NCBI RefSeq assembly: GCF_021554725.1
Contig: NZ_JAIZDP010000005.1
Location: 168,506 to 232,505 of the forward strand
Source of the DNA: Sinomonas notoginsengisoli
GTDB taxonomy: Bacteria > Actinomycetota > Actinomycetes > Actinomycetales > Micrococcaceae
Length of the DNA: 64,000 nt
Reading direction: 5' to 3'
A program made the position numbers and the translations under genes. Below the pieces are notes generated by a model. It saw only the letters and a list, made by a program, of their open reading frames with translations. It made no database searches and was not told the origin of the DNA. The first letter of the stretch is position 1, and every line of letters begins with the position of its first letter. Positions 16,916 through 26,407 of this stretch are shown here, in pieces.

Positions 16916-19680
16916 CGCCCCGGATCGGCCCCTCGCCGTCCCTGCCCAGTCTGCGGCCCGGCCCCGGACGCCCCGCCGCCGGAGGTACCAGCGCAGGGGG
17001 CCCAGGCAGGCCGGGGACCGGCCGCGCCGCCTGGCACCGCTGGGCGAACGCCCCGACGCTCGCGTGGCTCGCGGCCATCGCGGTCCTCGCGGGGATCCAC
17101 CGGGGCATCCCGGCATCCGGGTGGCTCCTGACGCACCTCGCGCTCCTGGGAGCTGCGACGAATGCAATCCTCGTCTACTCGTGGCACTTCGCCGAGGCGC
17201 TCCTGCGCCTGCCCGTGCCCTCCAGAAAGTCCCTCGCTGCCCGGATCGTCCTGCTGAACGCGGGCGCGGCCGCCGCGATGGCCGGAGTCGTCACGGCGGT
17301 GTGGCCGGCAGCTGTCATCGGTGCCGCCGCGGTGGGCGTGGCAGCGGGATGGCAGGGCATCGCCCTGCTTCTCCGCCTCCGCCGGGCCCTCCCGTCACGG
17401 TTCGCCTCGACACTGCGGTACTACCTCGCCGCATGCGCGCTCCTGCCGTTCGGCGCGGCAGCAGGTGCCCTGCTGGCACTGCCCGGCGCCGACGACGGCG
17501 GTGACCTCCACCCCCGCCTCCTGCTCGCCCACGAGTCCATCAATGTGCTCGGCTGGGTGGGCCTGAGCGTCCTGGGCACGCTCGTGACCCTCCTGCCCAC
17601 CATGCTTCGCACCCGCGCCCACGAGACGGCCGAACCCACCGCCCGCAGGGCCCTGTGGATCCTGCTGGCCGGCGTTGCGGCCGCGGCGGGCGGCGCGCTG
17701 GCGGGGAACCGCCTTGTGGTCGCCGCGGGCGCCCTCGTGTACCTCGGCGGGGTCCTGGTCTCCGCCGTCCCGCTGGCCCTCGCGGTCCGCAGCAGGCCAC
17801 CGGTCGCGTTCGCGCCCCTGTCCGCGGTGGCCTCCCTCCTGTGGCTCACGGGTGCGCTAGTGCGGCTCGTGTGGCTGTGCGCGACGGCGCCGGACTGGGA
17901 AGCCCTGCACCTCGCGCTCGGGGACCTCACCCCGACGCTCGCCGCCGGGTTCGCTGCCCAGGTGCTCCTCGGGGCGCTCTCGTACCTCCTCCCGGTGGTG
18001 CTCGGCGGCGGTCCCTCCGTTGTGCGGCGGCGCACCGACATGCTCGACGCCGGGGCGTGGTTCCGCGTTGTGCTCGCCAACGGTGCACTCGCCCTGTACA
18101 TGCTCCCCGTGCCGAGCACCGTGCGGGTCGCTGCCGCCGTCGCTGGGCTCCTGGCGCTCATCGCCTTTGTGTGGCTCGCGGCGCGGGCGGTCCTGTCCCG
18201 GCCCCGGCCAGAAGACCAGGAGAAGCACCCTGCCGGCTCAGGGCCGATCGCCGTGGGCGCCTCGGTGCGCAGCAGGCTCGGGTCCGGTGCTGTGGGCCTT
18301 GCCGTCCTCCTCGCTGCTGTCCTCTCAGGCGTCGCCGCCGATCCCTCGGTCCTGCCGACGGCCGCCGGAGGCTCCCCCGCCACAGGTGCGGCGGCGACCG
18401 CCGGAGGGACCGGCGTCGTGCCCAGCGGCCACACCACCACAGTGGAGGTCGCCATGTCAGGGATGCGCTTCGTCCCGGACGCCGTCGCCGTCCCGGCCGG
18501 GGACAGGCTCGTCATCAAGCTGACCAATAAGGACCAGACGCCCCACGACCTCGTGCTCGCGACCGGCCAGGACTCCGGGCGGATCTACCCCGGCCAGGGC
18601 GGACAGCTCGACGCGGGCGTCATGACCGGCTCGGCCAACGGCTGGTGTTCTGTGGTCGGGCACAAGCAGATGGGCATGGTGTTCCGCGTGAACGTGACGG
18701 GATCCCAGCCTGCGGCGGCCCCGGCCGCAGGGATGGATATGCCGGGCATGCAGCACACCGCCGCGTCTGCTTCGCCCTCGGCGGCCAGCCCACCGAGCCC
18801 CCATGCGCCGTACCCCGCGGCTCTTCCCGCAGCCGAGGCAGGAACGGTGCACAAGGTCACGCTGACCGTGCGCGACACCGTCACCGAAGTCGCGCCCGGC
18901 GTCGAGCAGACGCTGTGGACCTACAACGGCACTGCGCCGGGACCCGTGCTCCACGGACGGGTGGGGGACAGGTTCGAGGTCACGCTCGTGAACAATGCCT
19001 CTGCCGGCCACTCGATCGACTTCCACGCTGGGGCCCTCGCACCGGACGGCCCCATGCGCACGATCGATCCCGGCCAGTCCCTCATCTATGCCTTCACGGC
19101 CAACCAGCCCGGCATCTGGATGTACCACTGCAGCACCATGCCGATGTCGCTGCACATCGCCAACGGAATGTTCGGTGCCGTGGTGATCGATCCGCGCGAC
19201 GAGCCGCCCGTGGACCATGAGTTCGTCCTCGTTCAGAGCGAGCAGTACCGCGGGGCCGCTGCAAACGGGATCCCTGGCATCGCCGATCCTGACGCGGTCT
19301 CTGCGAAGATCACGGCGGCGACGCCGGACGCCGTCGTGTTCAACGGCTACCCCAGCCAGTACGACGCCGCGCCGCTGGCCGTGCGGGTGGGCGAGCGGGT
19401 GCGCGTCTGGGTGCTCGACGCCGGGCCTAGCCACGCGACGTCGTTCCATGTGGTGGGGGCGCAGTTCAGCGCCGCGTGGGCTGAGGGTGCGTACCGGCTC
19501 GCTCCCGCCGCGGGCGCGGCGCAGGCCGGAGCCTCCCAGGCCCTCGATCTCGCGCCGGCCCAGGGCGGCTTCGTCGATCTGACGTTTCACGAGGCGGGGC
19601 ACTATCCGTTCGTGAGCCATTACATGGTGGACGCCGAGCGCGGCGCACACGGAGTGTTCGACGTCGCTGCCGCGAGGTGA
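16912..19680 (+). CDS. nirK: Membrane-anchored copper nitrite reductase: polytopic domain + cupredoxin + NirK (AniA class)
   Basis: 922 residues from GTG 16912, overlapping the preceding stop (GTGA). Residues about 45-440 hold twelve or so membrane helices with LAHESINVLGWVGLSVLG and a final helix near 455-470. A cupredoxin domain (about 505-605) has type-1 copper ligands His545, Cys579, His584 and a Met at 587/589. After a Met/His linker (MDMPGMQHT) comes a two-domain copper nitrite reductase: type-1 ligands His700, Cys740, His748, Met753; type-2 ligands His705, His739, His903; catalytic Asp703 and His846. The Cys-x7-His spacing is of the AniA class. It should reduce nitrite to NO on the outer face of the membrane, the cupredoxin passing electrons from the membrane part. 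All catalytic residues are intact. Confidence 0.9.
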   Translation: MTPRIGPSPSLPSLRPGPGRPAAGGTSAGGPGRPGTGRAAWHRWANAPTLAWLAAIAVLAGIHRGIPASGWLLTHLALLGAATNAILVYSWHFAEALLRLPVPSRKSLAARIVLLNAGAAAAMAGVVTAVWPAAVIGAAAVGVAAGWQGIALLLRLRRALPSRFASTLRYYLAACALLPFGAAAGALLALPGADDGGDLHPRLLLAHESINVLGWVGLSVLGTLVTLLPTMLRTRAHETAEPTARRALWILLAGVAAAAGGALAGNRLVVAAGALVYLGGVLVSAVPLALAVRSRPPVAFAPLSAVASLLWLTGALVRLVWLCATAPDWEALHLALGDLTPTLAAGFAAQVLLGALSYLLPVVLGGGPSVVRRRTDMLDAGAWFRVVLANGALALYMLPVPSTVRVAAAVAGLLALIAFVWLAARAVLSRPRPEDQEKHPAGSGPIAVGASVRSRLGSGAVGLAVLLAAVLSGVAADPSVLPTAAGGSPATGAAATAGGTGVVPSGHTTTVEVAMSGMRFVPDAVAVPAGDRLVIKLTNKDQTPHDLVLATGQDSGRIYPGQGGQLDAGVMTGSANGWCSVVGHKQMGMVFRVNVTGSQPAAAPAAGMDMPGMQHTAASASPSAASPPSPHAPYPAALPAAEAGTVHKVTLTVRDTVTEVAPGVEQTLWTYNGTAPGPVLHGRVGDRFEVTLVNNASAGHSIDFHAGALAPDGPMRTIDPGQSLIYAFTANQPGIWMYHCSTMPMSLHIANGMFGAVVIDPRDEPPVDHEFVLVQSEQYRGAAANGIPGIADPDAVSAKITAATPDAVVFNGYPSQYDAAPLAVRVGERVRVWVLDAGPSHATSFHVVGAQFSAAWAEGAYRLAPAAGAAQAGASQALDLAPAQGGFVDLTFHEAGHYPFVSHYMVDAERGAHGVFDVAAAR

Positions 19681-19786
19681 ATGCCCAGCGCGCTGGGAGT
19701 GGCTTCCGAGGGCGCCGCCACAAGGTGAGAGTGCCGCTGCTGGGATACATTGGTAGCTGACCTTTTCCTGCCCTCAGCCAGAATGG

Positions 19787-21631
19787 ATGCCCGTGGTCCT
19801 GCGACTCTCCACCCTGTTCCTGCGTACCCTCCGCGAGGATCCCGCCGATGCAGAGGTCGCGAGCCACAGGCTCCTCGTCCGCGCAGGCTACATCCGGCGC
19901 GCCGCGCCTGGCATCTACACGTGGCTGCCCCTCGGCCTCGCCGTCCTGCGGAAGGTCGAGCAAATCATCCGCGAGGAGATGGCCGGGATCGGCGCGCAGG
20001 AGGTCCACTTCCCGGCGCTGCTGCCGAAGGAGCCCTATGAGGCGACGAACCGGTGGACGGAGTACGGCGAAGGCATTTTCCGCCTCAAGGACCGCAAGGA
20101 GGCTGACTACCTCCTTGCCCCGACACACGAGGAGATGTTCACGCTCCTCGTGAAGGACCTGTACTCCTCCTACAAGGACCTTCCGCTCTCGCTGTACCAG
20201 ATCCAGAACAAGTACCGCGATGAGGCCCGCCCCCGGGCTGGCCTCCTCCGCGGCCGCGAGTTCATCATGAAGGACTCGTACTCGTTCGACGTCGACGACG
20301 CCGGCCTGGACGCCAGCTATGCGAAGCACCGCGAGGCCTACGTGAAGATCTTCGCGCGCCTCGGCCTCGAGGTCGTCGCCGTGAAGGCCACCGCCGGCGC
20401 GATGGGCGGGTCCAAGAGCGAGGAGTTCCTCCACCCGACCGAGATCGGCGAGGACACGTTCGTCCGCTCGCCCGGCGGCTACTCTGCCAACGTCGAAGCC
20501 GTCTCGACGGTCGTCCCCGACCAGATCGACTTCGCCGGTGCCCCCGCGGCGCAGGTGCTCGACACACCGGACACGCCGACGATCGACTCGCTTGTCGCTG
20601 CCTCGCAGACCATCTTCCCCAACCCCGAGCGCGAGTGGACCGGCGCGGACACGCTCAAGAACGTGGTCCTCGCGGTCACGCTGCCCACCGGCGAGTCCCA
20701 GCTCGTGGTCATCGGCCTCCCGGGCGACCGAGCCGTGGACCTCAAGCGGGTCGAGGCCAACATCGGGGCGTTCCTCCCGGTGGCGGGCGAGATCGGCGTC
20801 GAGGCCGCGAACGACGAGCAGCTCAAGCAGCAGCCGCTCATCGTCAAGGGCTACCTCGGCCCCGGTCTGGAGCGCGATGACGCCATCCTCGGCCTCGAGG
20901 GCAAGACCAAGATCCTCTACCTCGTGGACCCGCGCGTGGTCTCCGGCACCCGGTGGATCACCGGCGCGAACGAGCACGGCAAGCACGTCTACGGCCTCGT
21001 GGCCGGCCGCGACTTCCGCTGGGACGGCGTCATCGAGTGCACCGAGGTCCGCGCCGGCGACCCGGCCCCGGACGGCTCCGGCCCGCTCGAGACCGCGCGC
21101 GGCATCGAAATGGGCCACATCTTCCAGCTCGGCCGCAAGTACGCCGAGGCCCTCGAGCTCAAGGTCCTCAATGAGAATGGCAAGCAGGTCACGGTCACGA
21201 TGGGCTCGTACGGCATCGGCGTGACCCGCGCAGTCGCTGCCCTCGCCGAGTCCAACCACGACGAACGAGGCCTCATCTGGCCGCGGGCCGTGGCCCCCGC
21301 GGACGTGCACGTCGTGGCCGTCGGCCGTGGCGAGGAGATCTTCGCCGAGGCCGAACGCATCACGGCCGAATTCGAGGCCCGCGGCCTCACCGTCATGCTC
21401 GACGACCGGCCCAAGGTCTCCCCGGGGGTCAAGTTCGGCGACGCCGAGCTCATCGGCGTGCCGACCATCGTCGCCGTCGGCAAGGGATTCGCTACAGGCA
21501 CCCTCGAGGTCAAGGACCGGCGCTCCGGCACCGCGGAGGACGTCCCCGTCGCCGAGGTCGTGGACCGCGTCATGGCGGCCGTGCGCGGCGTGACACCTGC
21601 CGAAGCGCCCGCCACGGCCGACGTCGACTAG
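19787..21631 (+). CDS. proS: Prolyl-tRNA synthetase
   Basis: 614 residues, bacterial-type ProRS with class II core motifs ([19 protein letters not shown], then [11 protein letters not shown], then [31 protein letters not shown]), a YbaK-like editing insert (about residues 225-400) and the anticodon-binding C-terminus ([20 protein letters not shown]). ATG 19787 is used; GTG 19793 is possible. It charges tRNA-Pro and edits mischarged alanine. Stands after nirK with about 100 bases between. Confidence 0.96.
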   Translation: MPVVLRLSTLFLRTLREDPADAEVASHRLLVRAGYIRRAAPGIYTWLPLGLAVLRKVEQIIREEMAGIGAQEVHFPALLPKEPYEATNRWTEYGEGIFRLKDRKEADYLLAPTHEEMFTLLVKDLYSSYKDLPLSLYQIQNKYRDEARPRAGLLRGREFIMKDSYSFDVDDAGLDASYAKHREAYVKIFARLGLEVVAVKATAGAMGGSKSEEFLHPTEIGEDTFVRSPGGYSANVEAVSTVVPDQIDFAGAPAAQVLDTPDTPTIDSLVAASQTIFPNPEREWTGADTLKNVVLAVTLPTGESQLVVIGLPGDRAVDLKRVEANIGAFLPVAGEIGVEAANDEQLKQQPLIVKGYLGPGLERDDAILGLEGKTKILYLVDPRVVSGTRWITGANEHGKHVYGLVAGRDFRWDGVIECTEVRAGDPAPDGSGPLETARGIEMGHIFQLGRKYAEALELKVLNENGKQVTVTMGSYGIGVTRAVAALAESNHDERGLIWPRAVAPADVHVVAVGRGEEIFAEAERITAEFEARGLTVMLDDRPKVSPGVKFGDAELIGVPTIVAVGKGFATGTLEVKDRRSGTAEDVPVAEVVDRVMAAVRGVTPAEAPATADVD

Positions 21632-21639
21632 CACCGGGC

Positions 21640-22443
21640 GTGCTCAGCGGGTTCGAATCACTGGGGCCTCTGACGGTCGTCCTGATCGTTGTGGCAGGCT
21701 TCTGCGCGGGCTGGGTCGACGCCGTCGTGGGCGGCGGCGGACTCATCCAGCTGCCCGCGCTCCTCGCAGTGCCCGGCATCGCGCCCGTCCAGGCGCTCGC
21801 GACGAACAAGATGGGCTCGGTCTTCGGCACGACGACGAGTGCGTTCACCTACGCGCGCCGCGTCCGGCCGGACCTGCGCACGGCCATCCCGATGGCGCTC
21901 GTCGCGCTCGCCGGCGCGTTCGGCGGGGCGGCAGTGGCCACGGTGCTGCCGGGCCGGGTGTTCAAGCCGATCATCCTGGCCGCGATCATCGCCGTCGCAC
22001 TCTTCACTGCGTTCAAGCCGCAGATGGGCCTGTACACGGAGCTGCGGCTCAAGGGCCGCAGGCACCTCGCCACCGCGTGCGGGCTGGGGCTTGCGATCGG
22101 GTTCTATGACGGCCTCATCGGCCCGGGCACGGGATCGTTCCTCGTCATCGCGCTTGTCTCCGGGATGGGGTACGCGTTCCTCGAGGCGAGCGCCAAGGCC
22201 AAGATCGTCAACATGGCCACCAACATCGGCGCGATCGTGATCTTCGCCGTGTTCGCGCCGGGAGGGACGCTCCTCTGGGGCCTCGGCTTGGCTCTGGGCG
22301 CCGCGAACATGTGCGGTGGGTACCTTGGTGCGCGCATGGCCGTAGCGCGGGGCAACAGGTTCATCCGCTGGGTCTTCCTCGCCGTGGTCGCGGCCCTCGC
22401 GCTCAAGCTCGGGGTCGACGTCTGGAACGAGAACTTCGCCTAG
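21640..22443 (+). CDS. TauE/SafE family membrane transporter
   Basis: 267 residues, GTG start nine bases after proS. Eight or so hydrophobic segments with repeat motifs GFCAGWVDAVVGGGGLIQLPAL and GFYDGLIGPGTGSFLVIAL, which define TauE/SafE (YfcA-like) anion exporters. This is a different subgroup from the transporter at 6599. Substrate unknown. Probably transcribed with proS. Confidence 0.92.
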   Translation: MLSGFESLGPLTVVLIVVAGFCAGWVDAVVGGGGLIQLPALLAVPGIAPVQALATNKMGSVFGTTTSAFTYARRVRPDLRTAIPMALVALAGAFGGAAVATVLPGRVFKPIILAAIIAVALFTAFKPQMGLYTELRLKGRRHLATACGLGLAIGFYDGLIGPGTGSFLVIALVSGMGYAFLEASAKAKIVNMATNIGAIVIFAVFAPGGTLLWGLGLALGAANMCGGYLGARMAVARGNRFIRWVFLAVVAALALKLGVDVWNENFA

Positions 22444-22486
22444 CGCAGGCCTGTTGGGGCGGGGGAGCCAGGCTTATGCTGCCCGC

Positions 22487-23626
22487 ATGCTGCGCCCCGA
22501 AGGCTCGACGAACCCCTCGCCTGCGCCGCAGCGCACGCCCGGAAGTGGTTGGCCAGTGTGCCCGAGCGGCACGTCGCGCCGAGCACGACGGCGGATTCGC
22601 TCGCCGAGGCGTTCGGCGGCCCCCTGCCCGAGGCCGGCCTCGCCCCGGCGACCGTTGACCTGCCTCGCCGCTGCGCGCTGGAGGGTCCTCGAGCGGGCCG
22701 GATGGGACGTCAACGGGAATGGCCTGACCGGTGCTCCGCGCATCCCCGTGTTCGTCGGGGCGGAGCGGCACGACACGGTCGACATGGGCCTGAGGCTGCT
22801 CGGACTCGGCGCGCCGATCACGGTGGACGTGGACAGCCAGGGCCGGATCCTGCCCGACGCCCTCGAAGACGCGCTCGCGCACGGTTCAGCGGGTGACGGA
22901 CCGGCGATCGTGTGCCTTCAGGCAGGGAACGTGCACTCGGGTGCATTCGACCCGTTCTCCGAGTCCATCGCCGTAGCCCGCGAACATGGCGCCTGGGTCC
23001 ATGTCGACGGGGCCTTCGGGCTGTGGGCCGCCGCATCGCCCGCCACCCGGCACCTCATGGCCGGAGCGGAGCAGGCCGACTCGTGGGGCACCGACGCCCA
23101 TAAGAACCTCAACGTTCCGTACGACTGCGGGATCGTTGCCTGCCGCGACGTCCCGGCCCTCCGGACGGCGCTCGGGATGCACGGCGACTACCTCATCCAC
23201 GACCCGCTCGGGGATCACGGTCCCGGGGATCCGTTCGAGAAGGTGCACGAGCTGTCGCGGCGTGCCCGCGGTGTGCCGGTCTGGGCGGCTCTGCGGTCCC
23301 TCGGCCGGACCGGAGTCGACCATCTCGTGTCCGGGCTCGTGGCCAACGCCCGCGAACTCGCCCGGCGCATCGGGGCGCTGCCCGGCGCCGAGGTGCTCAA
23401 CGACGTCGTGTTCAGCCAGGTGTGCCTCGCGTTCGGCTCAGACGCGCGCACGCAGGCGGTCGCGGACTGGCTCGTCGCGGACGGGCGCGCGTGGATGACG
23501 GGTTCGCCCTGGCGCGATCACACGGTGCTCAGGATCTCGGTAGCCAACTGGTCCACTGACGCGCGGGACGTCGAGGCGAGCGTCGCCGCGGTGCGTGCGG
23601 CCCTGGCGGCAACCGAGGGCCTGTGA
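22487..23626 (+). pseudogene. Decayed PLP-dependent decarboxylase (group II) with frameshift and internal deletion
   Basis: The C-terminal two thirds (from 22664) match a group II PLP decarboxylase/aminotransferase: ERAGWDVNGNGLTGAPRIPVFVG, DTVDMGLRLLGLGAP, VHVDGAFGLWAA and the Schiff-base Lys in DSWGTDAHKNLNVPYDCG. The N-terminal end of the family (LDEPLACAAAHARKWLASVPERHVAP, then EAFGGPLPEAGLAPATVDL) is present, but in another frame, at 22504-22662. The part that should lie between, some 80-90 codons including the PLP-phosphate GG-x-x-AN region, is missing. The frame returns after the deletion, so a 380-residue open frame remains but residues about 6-60 are nonsense. TATGCT six bases before ATG 22487 shows the old promoter. 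Confidence 0.85.
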
Positions 23627-23650
23627 CTGACGGGACGAGTCCCGCCGCGG

Positions 23651-24376
23651 TCACGCGATGCCCGTAGTCCCGAGCAGGCTGCCGAGTCCGAACGTCGCGG
23701 CAAGGGCTAACGCTCCACCGACGACGACTCGGATTGACGCACGGCTTCGCGAGCCGCCACCGATCCAGGCGCCGACCCACCCCGTGACGGCGAGCGCGAT
23801 CAGCACGATGACGAACGTCAGCGGGACCCGGAAGCTGGCCGGCGCGAGGAGGATCGTGAGCATCGGCAGGATGGAGCCGATGAGGAAAGAGATGGCCGAG
23901 GCGAAGGCAGCGTGCCACGGGCTCACGATCTCTTCCGGGTCGATGCCGAGCTCGATGTCGAGGTGGGCCCGCAGCGGGTCGTTCTCGGTGAGTTCCTTCG
24001 CCACCGTCCGCGCTGTCTCGTCGGAGAGGCCCTTGTGCTGGTACAGGCTCACGAGCTCCTCGAACTCCTCGGCAGGCTGCTCGTGGAGCTCGCGGGTCTC
24101 CTTCGCGATGAGGTCCTTCTGGCTGTCGCTCTGGCTGCTGACGGAGACGTACTCGCCGAGTGCCATCGAGATGGCACCGCCGACGACGGCGGCTAGGCCC
24201 GCGGCGAGGATCGGGCCGTTGTTCGTGGTGACCCCCGCGACGCCGACGACGACGGCGGCGACGGACACAATGCCGTCATTCGCGCCGAGCACCCCGGCAC
24301 GGAGCCAGTTGAGCTTGGCGGCAATATCGGTGCCTTGAGGCTCGGGGTGGAGTTGCGTGGCTGAATCGCTGCTCAT
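23651..24376 (-). CDS. VIT1/CCC1 family transporter
   Basis: 241 residues from the ATG at 24374-24376. Family signature LRAGVLGANDGIVSVAAVVVGVAG in the first helix, GGAISMALGEYVSVSSQSDSQ in the second, a cytosolic helical stretch rich in Glu (AKETRELHEQPAEEFEELVSLY), then three more helices. VIT1/CCC1 proteins move Fe2+ or Mn2+. Convergent with the PLP pseudogene. Confidence 0.93.
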   Translation of the reverse strand: MSSDSATQLHPEPQGTDIAAKLNWLRAGVLGANDGIVSVAAVVVGVAGVTTNNGPILAAGLAAVVGGAISMALGEYVSVSSQSDSQKDLIAKETRELHEQPAEEFEELVSLYQHKGLSDETARTVAKELTENDPLRAHLDIELGIDPEEIVSPWHAAFASAISFLIGSILPMLTILLAPASFRVPLTFVIVLIALAVTGWVGAWIGGGSRSRASIRVVVGGALALAATFGLGSLLGTTGIA

Positions 24377-24443
24377 GCGATCCACTCTGACCCCATTGCG
24401 GCGGGGTTTCCAGCGAAGCAAGCCTTCCCTTATGCGCGCCGGG

Positions 24444-25691
24444 TTACCCCTTGGGAGAGGCTGAGACCCCGCTCTGTGCGGCTTTGAGCGCCGCGGCCTG
24501 CGCTCGTGCATTCCCGGGGAAGGCGGAGGCCGCGGCCGTTCCGGGGGCATCCACGACTGCGATCCGCCGGGCCGCCTCCAGCAGCGCGCTGGCGGCAGTG
24601 GCGCGCAGCGGCGGGTCGGCTGCCCCGGTGAGGTCCGACCATGCTGCCGCCGCGGACCCCTCGAGCTGGACAAGCTGGGCTTCCCCTCCCACATCGCCGG
24701 GCAGCGCGAAGCCGGCCTGCTCAGGCGGAAGCTCCACGCATGCCGCCCGCGCAACGGTCTCGAGCGCGCGGAGCTGGGAGCGGTGCAGTCCTGCCGCGGC
24801 GAGGTTCAGGGTGCGCCCATCCACGGCCGTCCGCGCGGCCCGCACCGTGTACGTCCATACCCCGGCCTGCTCCGCCGTCTGCACTGCGGCCAAGGCCGTG
24901 GCCTCGTCGAGCGCTCCCGGGGATGGCCCTGCCGCATTCTCTGACGTTGGCGGTTGGGCTGGCGGCGCCGTCGGTGCGGACGACGGCGCGCGGCCGGCTG
25001 GAGTGCCACGCGCCGTTCGAGTCGCCGGCGGGGAGGCGCACGCCCGCTGGCTGGGAGAGGAGGTCGTCGTGGCCGCCGGTGCAGGAGTGGTGGGAGCCGG
25101 AGCGGCGGACGGCCCACCGGACCCAGCCGTTCCGGCGAGGGCAGCTAGGCGTTCGGCCTCGATCGTCTGGCCCACGGCCACCGACGCCAGGAGGGCGGCC
25201 GTGGGACCGTCCACCGCCGCCAAGTCCGCCCGTCGCGCGGCAGCGCTCGCGGACAGATCCTCGGCAAGGGCAGCGGCATCATGCAGGGGTGGCGTCGCGG
25301 CGGAGGAGGTCCGGGACCGGGGGGAAAGGCTCTCCGGAGACGACGGACGCAGGGACCCGCCGGATGCCGACGTCGCCGCAGAGGGGGGGAGTGACGCCCC
25401 GAGGACGTCGGCCTGAAGCTGGAGCACGGTGGCCACGCGCGCGGCGGGAACCACGTCCGGACTGGGCGAGGGGCCGGACGACGGAGAGGACCCCGCGAGG
25501 AGGGAGGCCGCAGCGGCGAGGTGGGCGGCGTCGTCGTGCGCCCTGGACAGGGCCGCCTCGCTCAGGGTGGGCCCGGCAGCGGGAGGGGCCGGGGCGGCCA
25601 GCAGCGACGCTCCTATCCCGATCGCGGCGGCGACCCCGAGTGCGCCAGCCCAGATCCAAGGGCGGAGGCGGTGGGGCGTGGCGGGATTCAC
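24444..25691 (-). CDS. DUF4439 protein, membrane-anchored, ferritin-like fold
   Basis: 415 residues from GTG 25691. One N-terminal membrane helix (WIWAGALGVAAAIGIGASLLAA) then an Ala/Ser/Pro-rich extracytoplasmic part. The C-terminal region with ALDEATALAAVQTAEQAGVWTYTVRAAR and LHRSQLRALETVA is the DUF4439 ferritin-like helical bundle. It is divergent from rimP, its usual place in Micrococcaceae. Function unknown. The start is uncertain because the frame stays open upstream for 62 codons. Confidence 0.75.
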   Translation of the reverse strand: MNPATPHRLRPWIWAGALGVAAAIGIGASLLAAPAPPAAGPTLSEAALSRAHDDAAHLAAAASLLAGSSPSSGPSPSPDVVPAARVATVLQLQADVLGASLPPSAATSASGGSLRPSSPESLSPRSRTSSAATPPLHDAAALAEDLSASAAARRADLAAVDGPTAALLASVAVGQTIEAERLAALAGTAGSGGPSAAPAPTTPAPAATTTSSPSQRACASPPATRTARGTPAGRAPSSAPTAPPAQPPTSENAAGPSPGALDEATALAAVQTAEQAGVWTYTVRAARTAVDGRTLNLAAAGLHRSQLRALETVARAACVELPPEQAGFALPGDVGGEAQLVQLEGSAAAAWSDLTGAADPPLRATAASALLEAARRIAVVDAPGTAAASAFPGNARAQAAALKAAQSGVSASPKG

Positions 25692-25746
25692 GGTCTCGAT
25701 GATGCCACGGATCAAGGGGCCAGCCGCGCCGGGCCCCGCGAACCGA

Positions 25747-25752
25747 TAGTCT
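25747..25752 (+). promoter_or_regulatory. Putative -10 of the rimP-nusA operon
   Basis: TAGTCT in the gap between the divergent DUF4439 gene and rimP; a transcript from about 25759 would carry the AAAGGAGG ribosome site at 25770-25777. No clear -35 is seen. Confidence 0.45.
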
Positions 25753-25786
25753 ATGGGGACAACTGAGCTAAAGGAGGCGGACCTCC

Positions 25787-26407
25787 ATGTCCGAGCCCGA
25801 TCTGCCCTCGAGGGCCACCCCGACGCAGGCAGAGCAGGATCTGCGCGCGGGTGGGGAGGAGTCCCGTCTCCACGCACTCCTCGAACCGGCGGTCCGGGCG
25901 CGCCGCCTCGTTCTCGAGTCGGTCGTCGTCAAGGCCGCGGGCAAGCACCGGACAGTGCACGTCGTCGTCGACCTCGGGGATGACGAGACCGGGGGCGTCA
26001 GCCTGGATGTCATCGCCGAGCTCTCGCACGAACTCTCGGACGTCATGGACTCCGATCCCGAGGGCGACACGCGCCCCTACCATCTCGAGGTCTCCTCGCC
26101 CGGAGTCTCCCGTCCGCTCACCGAGGTCCGGCACTGGCGCCGAGCGCGGGGCCGGCTGGTCAAGGTCAACGTCGTCGGCGGGGAGAACGTGACGGGGAGG
26201 TTGCGCGAGGTGACGGATGACGGCGTCGTGGTCGTGCCCGACCTCCCGGCAAAGAAGGGCCTCAAGCCGAAGCCGGGGGAGCCGGTCGAGCTTCTGTTCG
26301 AGAAGATCCGCAACGGCCGGGTCGAGATCGAGTTCTCGCACCTCGACGACGGCGGTCCTGCTGGCGCGCCAGAGAATCACGACACCGACAACGCCGAGGA
26401 GGCCTAG
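25787..26407 (+). CDS. rimP: Ribosome maturation factor RimP
   Basis: 206 residues with the RimP N-domain ([32 protein letters not shown]) and [31 protein letters not shown] core (here [22 protein letters not shown]). It helps assemble the 30S subunit. Strong ribosome site AAAGGAGG. Last base shared with the nusA GTG. First gene of the nusA-infB operon. Confidence 0.95.
   Translation: MSEPDLPSRATPTQAEQDLRAGGEESRLHALLEPAVRARRLVLESVVVKAAGKHRTVHVVVDLGDDETGGVSLDVIAELSHELSDVMDSDPEGDTRPYHLEVSSPGVSRPLTEVRHWRRARGRLVKVNVVGGENVTGRLREVTDDGVVVVPDLPAKKGLKPKPGEPVELLFEKIRNGRVEIEFSHLDDGGPAGAPENHDTDNAEEA

Noticed and set aside
19683..19696. CCCAGCGCGCTGGG palindrome after nirK as terminator
   Set aside because: No loop and no T run; more likely a chance GC palindrome.
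19466..21634. Minus-strand open frame (722 codons) opposite proS
   Set aside because: Mirror of the ProRS gene; composition is typical antisense and no motif is seen.
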